From NCBI RefSeq assembly GCF_014207855.1, contig NZ_JACHKZ010000037.1, positions 1 to 34,761 of the forward strand: a DNA stretch of 34,761 nucleotides. Reading direction: 5' to 3'. Numbering within the stretch: position 1 is the first letter of the stretch; every line of letters begins with the position of its first letter. The position numbers and the translations under genes were made by a program. The stretch comes from Comamonas odontotermitis (GTDB lineage Bacteria; Pseudomonadota; Gammaproteobacteria; Burkholderiales; Burkholderiaceae_C). Shown here piece by piece: positions 19,283 to 28,921 of this stretch. Under the pieces are notes generated by a model. The model did no database searches, was not told where the DNA came from, and was given only the letters and a program-made list of their open reading frames with translations.

Positions 19283-20359
19283 TCAGGCCAGTTCCTGCAA
19301 ATTATACCGAATATCCCAATTTTCCATGGCTTGCGCCATATCTTGAGGCGGCGGAGCGAACCACGACATGCCCTGACCAGTAACCGGATGTACAAAAGCG
19401 AGGCGCAGGGCATGCAAGCCCTGCCGCTCCAGGCCCGCAGCGGCAGAGCCACCATACAACGCATCAGCTACCAAGGGATGACCGAGCGAAGCCATATGTA
19501 CACGGATCTGATGGGTGCGGCCCGTATGCAGGCTGCAGTACACCAGGCAGCCTTCGTCCGCATTGGCCAACAGACGAAAATCCGTCCTGGCGGCCTTTCC
19601 CGGGTGCTGCGCCAGATCCACCACAGCCATGCGCAGGCGATTGCGGGGGTCTCGTCCGATCGGATGCGCTACTGTTTTAGTAGCATCACCACTCCATGGC
19701 TTATGCGCCAACGCCACATAATTGCGATGCACGTCGCGCGCTGCAATCAATTTGACCAAGGCATCCATGGTTTGACGCTCGCGCGCAACCACCATCAAAC
19801 CACTGGTGTCCTTGTCCAGCCGGTGCACGATGCCCGCACGTGGCAATTGGGCCGCCTTGGCATCGCGCGCCAACAGCGCATTGAGCAAGGTACCGCTCCA
19901 GTTGCCTGGCGCGGGATGAACAACCATACCCGCCGGCTTGTTGATGATGCAGAGGTAGGCATCCTCATACACCACATCCAGTGGAATATCCTGCGGCAAA
20001 AAGGCCTGGCTCTGCTGTGTGGGCCGCAGCTCCACAGCTACGGCATCGCCTGCCTTGACTTTGGCGCTCGCTTTGGAGCCCGCCTTGCCATTGACCAGCA
20101 CCGCCCCTTGTTCGAGCAGGGCCTGCAGATAGCTGCGCGAAAACTCTGGCACCCACTTGGCGAGCGCTTTGTCCAGGCGCAGCCCGTGATCTGCCATGTC
20201 TGCGGTAATGGCGCGACTCTCCCATTCGCTAATTGCAATATCGGCGGCGGCATCCTCGCCCGCATCGTCCCCATCGGGCAACGAATCCTGGCGGCCATGA
20301 ATAAAGCCGACGCTGCCGGCTTGAATCGGCAGCGTCGGCCTTTGGGACTGGTCGCGCAT
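19283..20359 (-). CDS. rluD: 23S rRNA pseudouridine synthase RluD
   Basis: The protein has an S4 domain (LRLDKALAKWVPEFSRSYLQALLEQGAVLVNG) and the RluA-family catalytic core with HRLDKDTSGLMVVAR, the motif carrying the catalytic Asp. CSLHTGRTHQIRVHM is the second conserved segment. RluD modifies positions 1911, 1915 and 1917 in helix 69 of 23S rRNA in E. coli. The 358-residue frame begins with an ATG that shares one base with the nlpD stop (TGATG). The first 25 codons contain a perfect 13-bp hairpin, and the region up to about residue 53 is acidic and unconserved. A TTG start at 20281 with AGGA close by is an alternative. It is the last gene of the surE-pcm-nlpD-rluD group. Confidence 0.93.
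   Translation of the reverse strand: MRDQSQRPTLPIQAGSVGFIHGRQDSLPDGDDAGEDAAADIAISEWESRAITADMADHGLRLDKALAKWVPEFSRSYLQALLEQGAVLVNGKAGSKASAKVKAGDAVAVELRPTQQSQAFLPQDIPLDVVYEDAYLCIINKPAGMVVHPAPGNWSGTLLNALLARDAKAAQLPRAGIVHRLDKDTSGLMVVARERQTMDALVKLIAARDVHRNYVALAHKPWSGDATKTVAHPIGRDPRNRLRMAVVDLAQHPGKAARTDFRLLANADEGCLVYCSLHTGRTHQIRVHMASLGHPLVADALYGGSAAAGLERQGLHALRLAFVHPVTGQGMSWFAPPPQDMAQAMENWDIRYNLQELA
20306..20339 (-). terminator. 13-bp GC hairpin just after nlpD, within the rluD 5' end
   Basis: Bases 20306-20318 and 20327-20339 are exactly complementary (GCCGACGCTGCCG and its partner), with an 8-base loop. On the minus strand the hairpin begins 19 bases after the nlpD stop and is followed by TTTATT. 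It looks like an intrinsic terminator or attenuator, yet it falls inside the frame read as the rluD N-terminus. Confidence 0.55.
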
Positions 20360-21207
20360 CAGCGGGAAGGCAGGTAGCGCGATGGATCTACGGGCTTGCC
20401 TTGGCGGCGCACCTCAAAATGCAGTTTGACGCGGTCGGCATCGGAGCTGCCCATTTCCGCGATTTTCTGCCCCTTGCGCACAACCTGGTCATCCTTGACC
20501 AGCAAAGTCTGGTTATGGGCATAGGCCGTGAGATAGGTGTTGTTGTGCTTGATCAAAATCAAATTGCCATAGCCACGCAAGCCTGCACCCGCGTAAATGA
20601 CACGACCGTCAGCGGCTGCCACCACTGGATCGCCCGCCTTGCCGCCAATATCCAGGCCCTTGTTGCGTGAATCGTCAAAACCGGCAATGACCGTGCCCGA
20701 AGATGGCCAGATAAAGCCCACATTGTTGTCTGCTGCAGGAGCTTCTGCAGCCGCGGGGGCAGGCGAAGGTGCAGGAGCTGGTGTCGCGGCAACGGTAGAT
20801 GTGCTGCCAGTGACGGCAGGTGCTGCAGGCGCTGGCTGCGTCACGGACGACGAGGTGGGAGGCACCACACGCAGCACCTGCCCCACTTCGATCACATTCG
20901 GGTTTTCCAGATTGCTCCAGCGCGCAATGTCTTTCCAGCTCTGGCCGTGCTCCATGGCGATGCGCATCAGCGTCTCGCCAGGCTTGACAGTGTAGTACCC
21001 AGGCTTGCCTGCATTCTCTGCTCCCGGCAGCGTTGCCGGATCCACCCTGGCCGGGCCCGTAGCGCTGGTGGTTGTCGATGGGCGACCTGCAGAGGATCCC
21101 CGGTCTTCGACCGGAGCCTTGTTCAGCGATGTGCTCCCACAACCGGCCAACACTGCCGCTGCGACCAGACTGGTTCCCCACGTCAAAAGACCACGTGAAT
21201 CCAACAT
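20359..21207 (-). CDS. nlpD: NlpD-type lipoprotein, amidase activator (LysM + degenerate M23)
   Basis: The 282-residue protein has a lipoprotein signal (lipobox VLAGC, Cys at 23), a LysM peptidoglycan-binding domain (about residues 68-116, YYTVKPGETLMRIAMEHGQS), an Ala/Pro/Thr-rich linker and a C-terminal LytM/M23 domain. In the M23 domain the zinc-binding His of HxxxD is replaced (NKGLDIGG), and the last motif reads LHFEVR. As in E. coli NlpD, it is thus likely catalytically inactive and activates the cell-wall amidase AmiC at division sites. AAGGA lies 6 bases before the ATG. surE-pcm-nlpD is a classical order; in gammaproteobacteria rpoS often follows, but here rluD follows instead. Confidence 0.92.
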   Translation of the reverse strand: MLDSRGLLTWGTSLVAAAVLAGCGSTSLNKAPVEDRGSSAGRPSTTTSATGPARVDPATLPGAENAGKPGYYTVKPGETLMRIAMEHGQSWKDIARWSNLENPNVIEVGQVLRVVPPTSSSVTQPAPAAPAVTGSTSTVAATPAPAPSPAPAAAEAPAADNNVGFIWPSSGTVIAGFDDSRNKGLDIGGKAGDPVVAAADGRVIYAGAGLRGYGNLILIKHNNTYLTAYAHNQTLLVKDDQVVRKGQKIAEMGSSDADRVKLHFEVRRQGKPVDPSRYLPSR

Positions 21208-21218
21208 ACCTATCCTTA

Positions 21219-22016
21219 TTAACCTAGCCCCGATTTTAGGGGTACGAAATGAACATGCTCCAGCACCGTACGCTGAAATCCATCAGCAGTACGATCTACC
21301 ACGAGCAAAACCTGTTGTCCGCCAGCGCCCAGAATCGGCGCCACCAGGCGGCCACCTTCAGCCAATTGATCACACCAGGCTTGCGGCAGCTCCTCGCCGC
21401 CAGCCGCCGAAATGATGCCCGCATACGGCGCGCCGCTGGCAAAGCCAAGCATGCCGTCACCAAGAATCAGGTGCACATTGGCAAGACGCAACGGGCGCAA
21501 ATTCACCCGCGCCTTTTCATGCAACGCACGCAAGCGCTCAATGGTATACACCTCTTTGGCAACCAGGCTGAGTACAGCAGCCTGGTAACCGCAGCCAGTC
21601 CCGATCTCCAGCACACGCCCCAGCCCCGATTGCGCTGCCGCCGACTGCGCCAGCAATTCGCACATACGAGCCACGATACTGGGTTTGGATATGGTCTGGC
21701 CCAAGCCGATCGGCAGGCTTGTATCCTGGTAGGCCTGCACTGCCAAGGCACTGTCCACGAACTGGTGGCGCAGAACCGAGTTCATGGCCTTGAGCACACG
21801 CGTGTGCTCGATCCCCGAAGCCGCCAGCCTCTGCACCATGCGCAGGCGCGCCGAGGTGAAGTCTACCGTCTCTACGCCCAGGGTTTCACGCACCGCCATG
21901 GGAACCGGCGCCAGATCTGCAGGCAGCCGCATCCACTCCCGGTGCACATTCGACTGTGCCTTGGCAGTGGCAGGCATGGCGCCACGGGCAGGAAATCCTG
22001 GTTTGCGCAGACTCAC
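21219..22016 (-). CDS. pcm: protein-L-isoaspartate O-methyltransferase
   Basis: Pcm methylates abnormal L-isoaspartyl residues so that damaged proteins can be repaired. The SAM-binding motif I reads [16 protein letters not shown], followed by [12 protein letters not shown]. The upstream substrate segment [19 protein letters not shown] is typical of the family. An extra 55-residue N-terminal region precedes the usual core start, making 265 residues. The GTG at 22016 overlaps the surE stop as GTGA with GAGG 7 bases before it, so it is translationally coupled to surE. nlpD follows after 11 bases. Confidence 0.95.
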   Translation of the reverse strand: MSLRKPGFPARGAMPATAKAQSNVHREWMRLPADLAPVPMAVRETLGVETVDFTSARLRMVQRLAASGIEHTRVLKAMNSVLRHQFVDSALAVQAYQDTSLPIGLGQTISKPSIVARMCELLAQSAAAQSGLGRVLEIGTGCGYQAAVLSLVAKEVYTIERLRALHEKARVNLRPLRLANVHLILGDGMLGFASGAPYAGIISAAGGEELPQAWCDQLAEGGRLVAPILGAGGQQVLLVVDRTADGFQRTVLEHVHFVPLKSGLG

Positions 22017-22792
22017 CCAGACACCTCGGCATCTGCATTGCGCAGGGCGGTCGCCGTTTGCGACCAGTACACAAGATTTTGATGGTCTGTCAGGTCTACC
22101 TTCAACGGCGTGATGGAGACATGCCCCGCCGCTGTGGCATGAAAATCCGTGCCCTCGGCGTCATCCAGCACCGATCCGGCGTTGCCGATCCAATACATCG
22201 TCTCGCCCCGCGGACTGATCTGGGTGATGACCTTTTCAGCCGCATGGCGGCGCCCAAGCCGACACAGCTTGACTGGTTTGATCTGCGCAAAGGGCAAATT
22301 GGGGATGTTGATGTTGAGCAGCCAGGGCTTGTCCGTCACCAGATTGGCACGATCGAACTGCCGGATCAGCTGCGCCGCCTTTTGCGCCGCAGATTCCAGC
22401 TCACCCCAGCCTTTCTCGATCTGCGAGAACGCCATGGCAGGAATGCCGAACAGATAGCCTTCCATGGCTGCGCCCACTGTGCCGGAGTAAATGGTGTCGT
22501 CTCCCATGTTTGCGCCATTGTTGATGCCAGACACCACCAGATCGGGCCGGTAACCCAGCAAGCCGGTGAGCGCAATGTGCACACAATCGGCCGGGGTGCC
22601 GTTGACATAGCGAAATCCATTGGCCGCCTGGTGCACATACAAAGGCGCATTCAGGGTCAATGCGTTGGATTTGGCGCTGTTGTTGTGCTCCGGGGCCACC
22701 ACTTCCACATCAGCTACCGCCTTCAACGCGTCATGCAGCGCCACAATGCCGGGCGCCTGATATCCATCGTCGTTACAAAGCAGTATCTTCAT
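22013..22792 (-). CDS. surE: 5'/3'-nucleotidase SurE
   Basis: SurE is a metal-dependent phosphatase acting on nucleoside monophosphates, important in stationary-phase survival. It begins [16 protein letters not shown], where Asp8 and Asp9 bind the metal, and continues with [17 protein letters not shown] and [20 protein letters not shown], both conserved. The 259-residue length is usual. The frame is open upstream to 22879, but those residues are not SurE-like and the ATG at 22792 is the known family start. A -10-like TACAAT lies about 27 bases upstream with no clear -35. It is the first gene of surE-pcm-nlpD-rluD. Confidence 0.97.
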   Translation of the reverse strand: MKILLCNDDGYQAPGIVALHDALKAVADVEVVAPEHNNSAKSNALTLNAPLYVHQAANGFRYVNGTPADCVHIALTGLLGYRPDLVVSGINNGANMGDDTIYSGTVGAAMEGYLFGIPAMAFSQIEKGWGELESAAQKAAQLIRQFDRANLVTDKPWLLNINIPNLPFAQIKPVKLCRLGRRHAAEKVITQISPRGETMYWIGNAGSVLDDAEGTDFHATAAGHVSITPLKVDLTDHQNLVYWSQTATALRNADAEVSG

Positions 22793-23158
22793 GTAATTGA
22801 ACCAGTTACACCGCATTGTAGAGGTGAAGACGAACATCTCACCAAATGTGGCAGCAATACGACCGCAATCCTCGCTCAATAACGGGTGACGGAATCCATG
22901 GCGAACTCCCTGGATTGTAGTAACCCGAAAAAGATATACAGGCCAACAGACCAGACTGCAACATTAATTTACGTCAACGCTCAACCCTCGCCCAAAGTCT
23001 CTTTGCGCTACAAAAGCGGCCTGCAGAGGGGGCAGCAAGGCGAGCACCGTGATCTCGCCGCCCAGGCCTGCTCGGCAATAGCCGGCTTTTGCAACACAGG
23101 TGCTGGCATTCGGCTGCATCCTCGGGCAGTGCGATAGCCACGAAAGGGGCGATGGCCT
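22793..23158. other. 366-base intergenic region between the RND operon and surE
   Basis: No gene is convincing here. The part near surE (22793-22960) is AT-richer and should hold the surE promoter. The part near the pump gene is GC-rich and strongly structured: CAAAAGC/GCTTTTG (23011/23085), GGCCTG/CAGGCC (23018/23063) and GGCGAG/CTCGCC (23039/23054) are nested complementary arms that could form a transcript end. A 62-codon minus-strand frame (22974-23162) begins with an ATGA overlap on the pump stop but does not look like a known protein. Confidence 0.6.
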
Positions 23159-26100
23159 TCATGATGGTGGATGAGACGGATCCCCCATCTGCAGCACATC
23201 ATGCTGATCCTGCTTCGACGGCATTGTCACCAGCCTGGCAAGCCTTGGCTTCAGCCAGTTCTCCACATCGTCCATGACCGCATACACCACCGGCACCAGA
23301 ATCAGCGACAGGGCCGTCGACGAAACCAGCCCGCCAATCACTGCGATGGCCAGTGGTTGGCGGAACTCCGAACCGCTACTCACACCCAGAGCTGTGGGCA
23401 GCATGCCCATGGCCATGGCGATCGTTGTCATGACGATGGGCCGCGTGCGCTCGTGCGCCGCCTCCAGCAAGGCTTCTGACTGGCTCTTGCCCATGCGCTC
23501 GGCCTCCACGGCGTGCTCCACCAGCAAAATGGAGTTTTTAGCAGCCAAGCCCATCAGCATCAGCAGGCCGATCAGCACCGGCAGGTTCAACTCTCCCCCT
23601 GTGGCCAGCAAAGCCAGGAAAGCACCGGCCAGAGACAAAGGAAGCGCCGCCAGAATGATCACCGGCTTGATGAAGCTGCGAAACAGCAGAATGAGCACGC
23701 CAAAGATCAGCCCGATTCCGGCCATGATCGCCAGGCCAAAGCTGGCAAAAAGCTCCTGCATGCCTTCGGCGTCGCCATACAAAGGCCGCGAAACCCCTGC
23801 AGGCAGGTTTTTCAGGAATGGCAGGGCCTCCACGGCCGCATTGGCCTGGCCCAACGACGCACCGTTGACTTCTGCCTCCAGCGTAATGCGGCGCTCCCGG
23901 TCAAACCGGTCGATGTGCGACTCACCCACCTGAAAACGCATGTCCGCCACCGCTGACAGTGGAACCGTACCGCCACCGGCAGTTGGCACCCGCAGCGCGC
24001 CAAAGCTGCCTACATCCTGCAGAGCCCCTTGCGGCAGGCGAACACGCACGGACAAACGCTGGCGCCCGGTATTGAACTTGGAAGCAGTTGCATCCAGGTC
24101 GCCAACGCTGGCCATGCGCGCAACGTCGGCCACCACATCCGGCGTTACGCCCAGGCGGGCAGCTTCATCTGGTTTGAGGCGTATCACCAGTTCAGGGCCG
24201 GGGTTCGGTGCTACCTGGTGCACGTTCTTGAGCATGGGCAGGTTGCGCAACTCCCGCTCGGCATCACTGGCCGTGCGCCGCAACAGCTCCCCGTCATGGC
24301 CACCCAGAATCACCTGCAAGGTCTGGGTTCCCCCGCCCTCGCTTTCGCTGTAGCTCAGCCGCACATCCGGCACACGCATCAGCAGGGGGCGCATATGGTC
24401 TTGAAATGCCTTGGTGCTCATCGAGCGGTGGCTCTTGAGCTGGACGATTACCGCTCCCTTGCGTGGATCGCCATCGCGCTGGCTGCTGCCCACGCTGACA
24501 AATACATCCTGAACATCGCCCTGCTCGCGCAGCAGGCGCGTCAAGCTTGCAGCAGCAACCCGCATGTCCTGGGTGGTGGCGCCAGGCGCACCTTGCATGC
24601 TGATTTGCACGGTTCCGCTATCGCCCTTGGGGGCAAAGCCTGTGGGCAGCAGACTCGCCAGCAGCAGCGACCCCACAAAAATCAATACGCCCGCGCCCAA
24701 TGAGATCCAGCGGTGCGCCAACGCCCATTCCAGCAAGTGGCGATACCGACCGGTAAAAGGCTTGTGCGCTTCCGGCTGGGCCGAGGGCTTGAGCAGATAG
24801 GCGCACATCAAGGGCGACAGCAGGCGCGCCACCAGCAAGGAGAAAAGCACCGACACAGCCACCGTCACGCCAAACTCGCGGAAATACGGCCCTGCGTAAC
24901 CGCCCATGAAGGCAACCGGCAGAAACACCACCGCAATCGCCAGGGTCGTGGCCACCACGGCCAACCCGATTGCGTCCGCGCCTTCCATCGACGCACGCCA
25001 TGGCGAGGCGCCAGCCTGTACGCGCTTTTGAATGTTCTCCACCTCGACGATGGCATCGTCGACCAGCACACCAATCACGAGCGTCAACGCCAGCAGCGAC
25101 AGCATATTGAGCGAGTAGCCCAGCGCGTGGATCACGGCAAAGGTGGGAATCAGCGATATCGGCATTGCCACGGCAGCAATGACCGTGGCACGCCAGTCGC
25201 GCAGAAACACCAACACCACTGCCGCAGCCAGCAGCATGCCCTCTAGCAAGGTGTAGACCGTGGCATCAAAGCTCGCGCGCGTATTTTTGGCACCGGACGA
25301 AACCAGCTGGAACGCCACGCCCGGATGCTCTTTGGCAAGCTTGGCAACCGCATCCGCCACCGCCGATTCGACATTCACATCGGAGGCTGCCTTGGTCTTC
25401 ATGACTTGAAAACCCACCACAGCCTCACCATTCAGCACGGCAAAGCCGCGTCGGTCGCTGGCGCCACTGGCTACCGTAGCAACATCGCTCAGACGCAGAT
25501 GACGGCCATCGCGCGTGGCAGTCACCAGCTCCGCCAACGACTCCACCGACGGCGCTGCAGCCAGCACGCGCACCTGCTGCTCCTGCGTACCAATCTGCGC
25601 ACGGCCGCCCGATGCATCCAGATTGTGCGAGCGCAGCGCATCGTTGACGGCGACGGCGGTCAGCCCCAGCGCCTGCAGCCTTGCTGGATCGAGGGTCACC
25701 GTAATGTCACGGCCTACGCCTCCCACCTGCGCGACCTGCCCCACGCCGCCAAGCGCCACCAGCCTGCGTGCCACCACATCCTCGATAAACCAGTTCAGCT
25801 CCACATCATCCATGCCCTGCGCCGAGACGGCATAGGTCAGCAGCGGCATGGCATCGAAATCCAGGCGCTCGACAATCGGTGGCTCGATGCTGACAGGCAG
25901 GTTGGCCCGGACCCGGTCAATGGCCGCTCTCACCTCGTCCACAGCGCGTTGCGGCTCCAGGCCAATCTCGAACTCCACAAAGGTCACGGACATGCCCTGG
26001 GTCACTGTCGAGATCACATGCTTGACCCTTGCAACATTGGCAACGCCGTCCTCCACCACCCGGGTCACCTGGGTTTCAACCTCGGTTGCGGCAGCGCTAG

Positions 26101-26263
26101 GCAAGGCCACGGCCACCTGAACAATAGGAAACGAGACATCCGGGTACAGTTTGATCGGCATGGCCCGATAAGCCAGAAGACCAGCCACCATGATGGCCAG
26201 GAACAGCACCACCACCGGAATGGGGTTCTGTATGGACCAGGCGGATATTCGCATCCTCATCAT
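23159..26263 (-). CDS. RND multidrug efflux transporter, inner-membrane pump (HAE1 type)
   Basis: This 1034-residue protein belongs to the AcrB/MexB-like hydrophobe/amphiphile efflux family. It has an N-terminal membrane helix (about residues 13-31), a first periplasmic loop (about 35-330), a block of helices, a second periplasmic loop (about 555-850) and a final helix block. The proton-relay aspartates are in GVLVDDAIVEVEN (Asp402, Asp403). The conserved GGYAGPYFREFGVTVAVSV and GLAAKNSILLVEHA segments are present. It uses proton import to drive export of drugs or other amphiphiles through a tripartite tunnel. Its start overlaps the membrane-fusion gene by ATGA. Substrates cannot be inferred. 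The family, not a named orthologue, is certain. Confidence 0.96.
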   Translation of the reverse strand: MMRMRISAWSIQNPIPVVVLFLAIMVAGLLAYRAMPIKLYPDVSFPIVQVAVALPSAAATEVETQVTRVVEDGVANVARVKHVISTVTQGMSVTFVEFEIGLEPQRAVDEVRAAIDRVRANLPVSIEPPIVERLDFDAMPLLTYAVSAQGMDDVELNWFIEDVVARRLVALGGVGQVAQVGGVGRDITVTLDPARLQALGLTAVAVNDALRSHNLDASGGRAQIGTQEQQVRVLAAAPSVESLAELVTATRDGRHLRLSDVATVASGASDRRGFAVLNGEAVVGFQVMKTKAASDVNVESAVADAVAKLAKEHPGVAFQLVSSGAKNTRASFDATVYTLLEGMLLAAAVVLVFLRDWRATVIAAVAMPISLIPTFAVIHALGYSLNMLSLLALTLVIGVLVDDAIVEVENIQKRVQAGASPWRASMEGADAIGLAVVATTLAIAVVFLPVAFMGGYAGPYFREFGVTVAVSVLFSLLVARLLSPLMCAYLLKPSAQPEAHKPFTGRYRHLLEWALAHRWISLGAGVLIFVGSLLLASLLPTGFAPKGDSGTVQISMQGAPGATTQDMRVAAASLTRLLREQGDVQDVFVSVGSSQRDGDPRKGAVIVQLKSHRSMSTKAFQDHMRPLLMRVPDVRLSYSESEGGGTQTLQVILGGHDGELLRRTASDAERELRNLPMLKNVHQVAPNPGPELVIRLKPDEAARLGVTPDVVADVARMASVGDLDATASKFNTGRQRLSVRVRLPQGALQDVGSFGALRVPTAGGGTVPLSAVADMRFQVGESHIDRFDRERRITLEAEVNGASLGQANAAVEALPFLKNLPAGVSRPLYGDAEGMQELFASFGLAIMAGIGLIFGVLILLFRSFIKPVIILAALPLSLAGAFLALLATGGELNLPVLIGLLMLMGLAAKNSILLVEHAVEAERMGKSQSEALLEAAHERTRPIVMTTIAMAMGMLPTALGVSSGSEFRQPLAIAVIGGLVSSTALSLILVPVVYAVMDDVENWLKPRLARLVTMPSKQDQHDVLQMGDPSHPPS

Positions 26264-27450
26264 TGGCCTCCGCTGGCTGCAGGGGCAGAATCGGCAACGC
26301 CAGACGCAGCTTTTACGCCAGATACAGAAGCAGAAGCCGCTGCTTCCACCGTCGCTGGCTGCTTGATCTGAACCCTGTCGCCGTCGAGCACGAAGGCTCC
26401 TCCACCCAATGCCAGACGCGTTCCCACCGGCGGGCCGTCGCGCAGAACCACCCAGCCCTGTGATCGCGCCCCCAGAGTCACCGGCAGCTTGCGAATACGG
26501 TCATCACCATCGATAGTGGCCAATTGCGGGCCACCCGCCTCGAAATGAATGGCTTTTTCCGGCACAGCGGCCACAGGTTCGGCGGAATGCAGAAAGTCGG
26601 CACGCGCAAAGCCACCCGGGCGCAGATCGGCGCGCACTGGCAGACTCACCCGCACCTGGGCCAGCTTCGTCTTTTCGTCAACCCGTCGTGACAACAGACG
26701 TACTTTGCCGTGCAAAACTACTCCGGATGCCAGCGTTACCTCAACCGCATCACCCAGGTGAATGCGATCGACCTGGTCCTCTGGCACTTCGGCTGCCAGC
26801 TCCACCATGCCATCGCGCGCCAGGCGGAACATAGCCTCCCCTCCCGGGCTTGCCACATCGCCCCGGCGCACATTGCGCTGCAGCACTACCCCTGCCACCG
26901 GTGCGCGCAAGGTCATGCGCTCGGCTTCCTCCTTGAGCCCCGCCAGATTCGCAGCCGCCACATCGGCGCTGGCATTGGCGCTGGCTGCGGCCGTGCGGCG
27001 CTGCTGGATCTGTTCCTCGGAAAGCACCCCCTGCCCGTCCAGCCCATCGACGCGGGCAGATTCGGCCTGCGCCTGCCTGGCCTGGGCACGCGCCTGCGCA
27101 AGGCTTGCCTCGGCCTGCCGGATTCTGGCTTGCAGCAAGCCATCGTCCAGCCTCGCCAAGGGCTGGCCCGCACGCACGCTATCGCCCTCGTCGGCCAACA
27201 AGGCTGCAACCCGGTAACCGCTCAACTCAGGACCCACAGCAATCTCCTCGCGCGCCACCAGCAAGCCAGAAGCCTGCTGAGCCATGCCCATCGGGCGCAG
27301 CTCCACCCGAGCCATGCTGACTGCGCGCACCGCTTCGGCAGGAGCAGGCTGCGCCGTCTTGTCGGCATTGCTTCTGGAGCAGCCAGACAGCAACATCAGG
27401 GCGACAGCCACGGCGCCCAGCGCCATCCAGTTTTCAGAGCTTTTAGCCAT
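26260..27450 (-). CDS. efflux membrane-fusion (periplasmic adaptor) lipoprotein
   Basis: The 396-residue adaptor has a lipoprotein signal (lipobox LLSGC, Cys at 24), a biotinyl-lipoyl-like half motif (EIAVGPELSGYRVAALLADEGDSVRAGQPLARLD), a coiled-coil hairpin rich in Ala, Gln and Arg (about residues 95-150), the second lipoyl half (RAPVAGVVLQRNVRRGDVASPGG) and beta-barrel domains. It joins the RND pump to the outer-membrane channel. The ATG at 27450 overlaps the channel gene stop by 8 bases, with GAGGGA just before it. The frame extends further up but would overlap that gene by over 100 bases. The C-terminal Ala/Ser-rich tail is likely flexible. Confidence 0.93.
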   Translation of the reverse strand: MAKSSENWMALGAVAVALMLLSGCSRSNADKTAQPAPAEAVRAVSMARVELRPMGMAQQASGLLVAREEIAVGPELSGYRVAALLADEGDSVRAGQPLARLDDGLLQARIRQAEASLAQARAQARQAQAESARVDGLDGQGVLSEEQIQQRRTAAASANASADVAAANLAGLKEEAERMTLRAPVAGVVLQRNVRRGDVASPGGEAMFRLARDGMVELAAEVPEDQVDRIHLGDAVEVTLASGVVLHGKVRLLSRRVDEKTKLAQVRVSLPVRADLRPGGFARADFLHSAEPVAAVPEKAIHFEAGGPQLATIDGDDRIRKLPVTLGARSQGWVVLRDGPPVGTRLALGGGAFVLDGDRVQIKQPATVEAAASASVSGVKAASGVADSAPAASGGQ

Positions 27451-28915
27451 TGATTCCCTCGCCATTACTGTCTGCATCCAGCGCCTTTGCGCCACTGTTC
27501 CAGCCACCGCCCAATGCTTGAAATACCTGCACAGCATGGGCGAGCGCCTCAGCCCGCGCATTGGTCAATGCCACACGGGCTTCGCGGTAAACCAGCTCGG
27601 AATCAAGCACTACGATCAAGTCAAAAAAGCCGGCGCCGTAGCCTTTGACAGAGGCGTCATAGGCCGCCTGCGCCCGGTGTTGTGCCTGCTCCAGCGCTGC
27701 AATGCGCCGACCATCCGGTGCCATGCGCAGCAAGGCCTGGTCTGCCTCGGAAAAGGCCCGCTGCACCACCTGCTCATAGGCAATCACGGCCTGCTCGGCC
27801 CGTGCGCCTTGAGCGCGGGCATTGGCCAGCAGACGAGGCCGGTCCAGAACCGGCAGTGCCGCATTGGCTGCCAGCGACCAAAAACCAGTGCTGAGCGAAG
27901 CGCCCTGCTTCTGCCAGTTCAGTCCGATACCCGGCGTAAGACTCACACTCGGCAACAGAGCAAGCCGCGCCAGATCCAGACCACCGGCGGCAGCCTGCAT
28001 CTGCGCCCGCGCCTGCAGTACATCAGGGCGGCGCGACAACAGCTCGGCCGGCAATGCCTGGGGCAAGGCCGGGGGGCGAGTCTGCTCATGGTCCAGGGCA
28101 AGGGCTGCAAGGGGCTCATCGCCCATGCCCACCAGCACCAGCAGTGCGCGCCGTGTGGCATCCAACTGAGATTGCAGCACCATGGCGTTGGCCTGCGCCG
28201 ATAAAAGGCCTGCGTCCACGCGGGCCGACTCCGACAGAGGAGCCAGCCCACGCTCTACCTTGCGCGCCAGCACTTCTTGCAGCCGCGTCTGTATGGCGAC
28301 CGTCGCCTGGGCGTCGGCCAGCGCCGCAGCAAGGCGCTGGGTTTCAAACAAAGAGCGGGCAACCTCTGCCACCAGCGCCGCGCGTTCTGCATAAGCGCCA
28401 TAAATGGCAGAGCCATAATCACCGTCTGCCTGACGCTGCAATGCATCGCCTCGGCCAAACAGATCCAGCTCCCAGGACACCAGCACATCCAGGTTCGCGC
28501 TGCTCCGCGCACCCCCGCCAGCTCCCTGCATATCCAATGCGGATGACCCATGCCCCAGATTGCGGCTGCCCCGGCGCTCGCCACCGGCACGCAATCCGCC
28601 CTGCGGGCGGTATTGTGTCAGCGCTGCCTCGCGCACGGCCCGCGCCTCACGCATACGCGCCATGCTCATGCGCGCCTCGGTGCTGGCCTGCAGAGCCTGC
28701 TTCACCAACTGGTTCAGCATGGGTTCATCAAACAATGTCCACCAGGCATCCAATACCTTTGGCGTTGCCGTGGCAGCGCCACCTGTCAGTTCCTCAGGTG
28801 CGACAGAGTATTGCTGGGCCACCAGTGGAAAGGGCCTGGGTGCATCGGGTACCGAAGCACATCCAGACATGGCCAGCAGACAGGCTGGACCCAACCAGAA
28901 AAAGACGTTCTTCAT
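27443..28915 (-). CDS. outer-membrane efflux channel lipoprotein (NodT family)
   Basis: This 490-residue protein is a TolC-like outer-membrane factor. It starts with a lipoprotein signal (lipobox AMSGC, Cys at 19) and shows two long Ala/Gln/Arg-rich helical repeats, the OEP domains, with LDAWWTLFDEPMLNQLVKQALQ and the repeat-typical SWELDLFGRGDALQRQADGDY. The NodT-like type forms the exit duct of RND pumps. It lies 6 bases after the regulator gene and overlaps the adaptor gene, so all four genes form one transcript. The order regulator-channel-adaptor-pump is less common than adaptor-pump-channel. Confidence 0.94.
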   Translation of the reverse strand: MKNVFFWLGPACLLAMSGCASVPDAPRPFPLVAQQYSVAPEELTGGAATATPKVLDAWWTLFDEPMLNQLVKQALQASTEARMSMARMREARAVREAALTQYRPQGGLRAGGERRGSRNLGHGSSALDMQGAGGGARSSANLDVLVSWELDLFGRGDALQRQADGDYGSAIYGAYAERAALVAEVARSLFETQRLAAALADAQATVAIQTRLQEVLARKVERGLAPLSESARVDAGLLSAQANAMVLQSQLDATRRALLVLVGMGDEPLAALALDHEQTRPPALPQALPAELLSRRPDVLQARAQMQAAAGGLDLARLALLPSVSLTPGIGLNWQKQGASLSTGFWSLAANAALPVLDRPRLLANARAQGARAEQAVIAYEQVVQRAFSEADQALLRMAPDGRRIAALEQAQHRAQAAYDASVKGYGAGFFDLIVVLDSELVYREARVALTNARAEALAHAVQVFQALGGGWNSGAKALDADSNGEGING

Positions 28916-28921
28916 GAAAAC

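Noticed and set aside
22886..23137. 83-codon plus-strand frame between surE and the pump gene
   Set aside because: No ribosome site, no family resemblance, and it runs through the structured GC-rich segment; chance is the better explanation.
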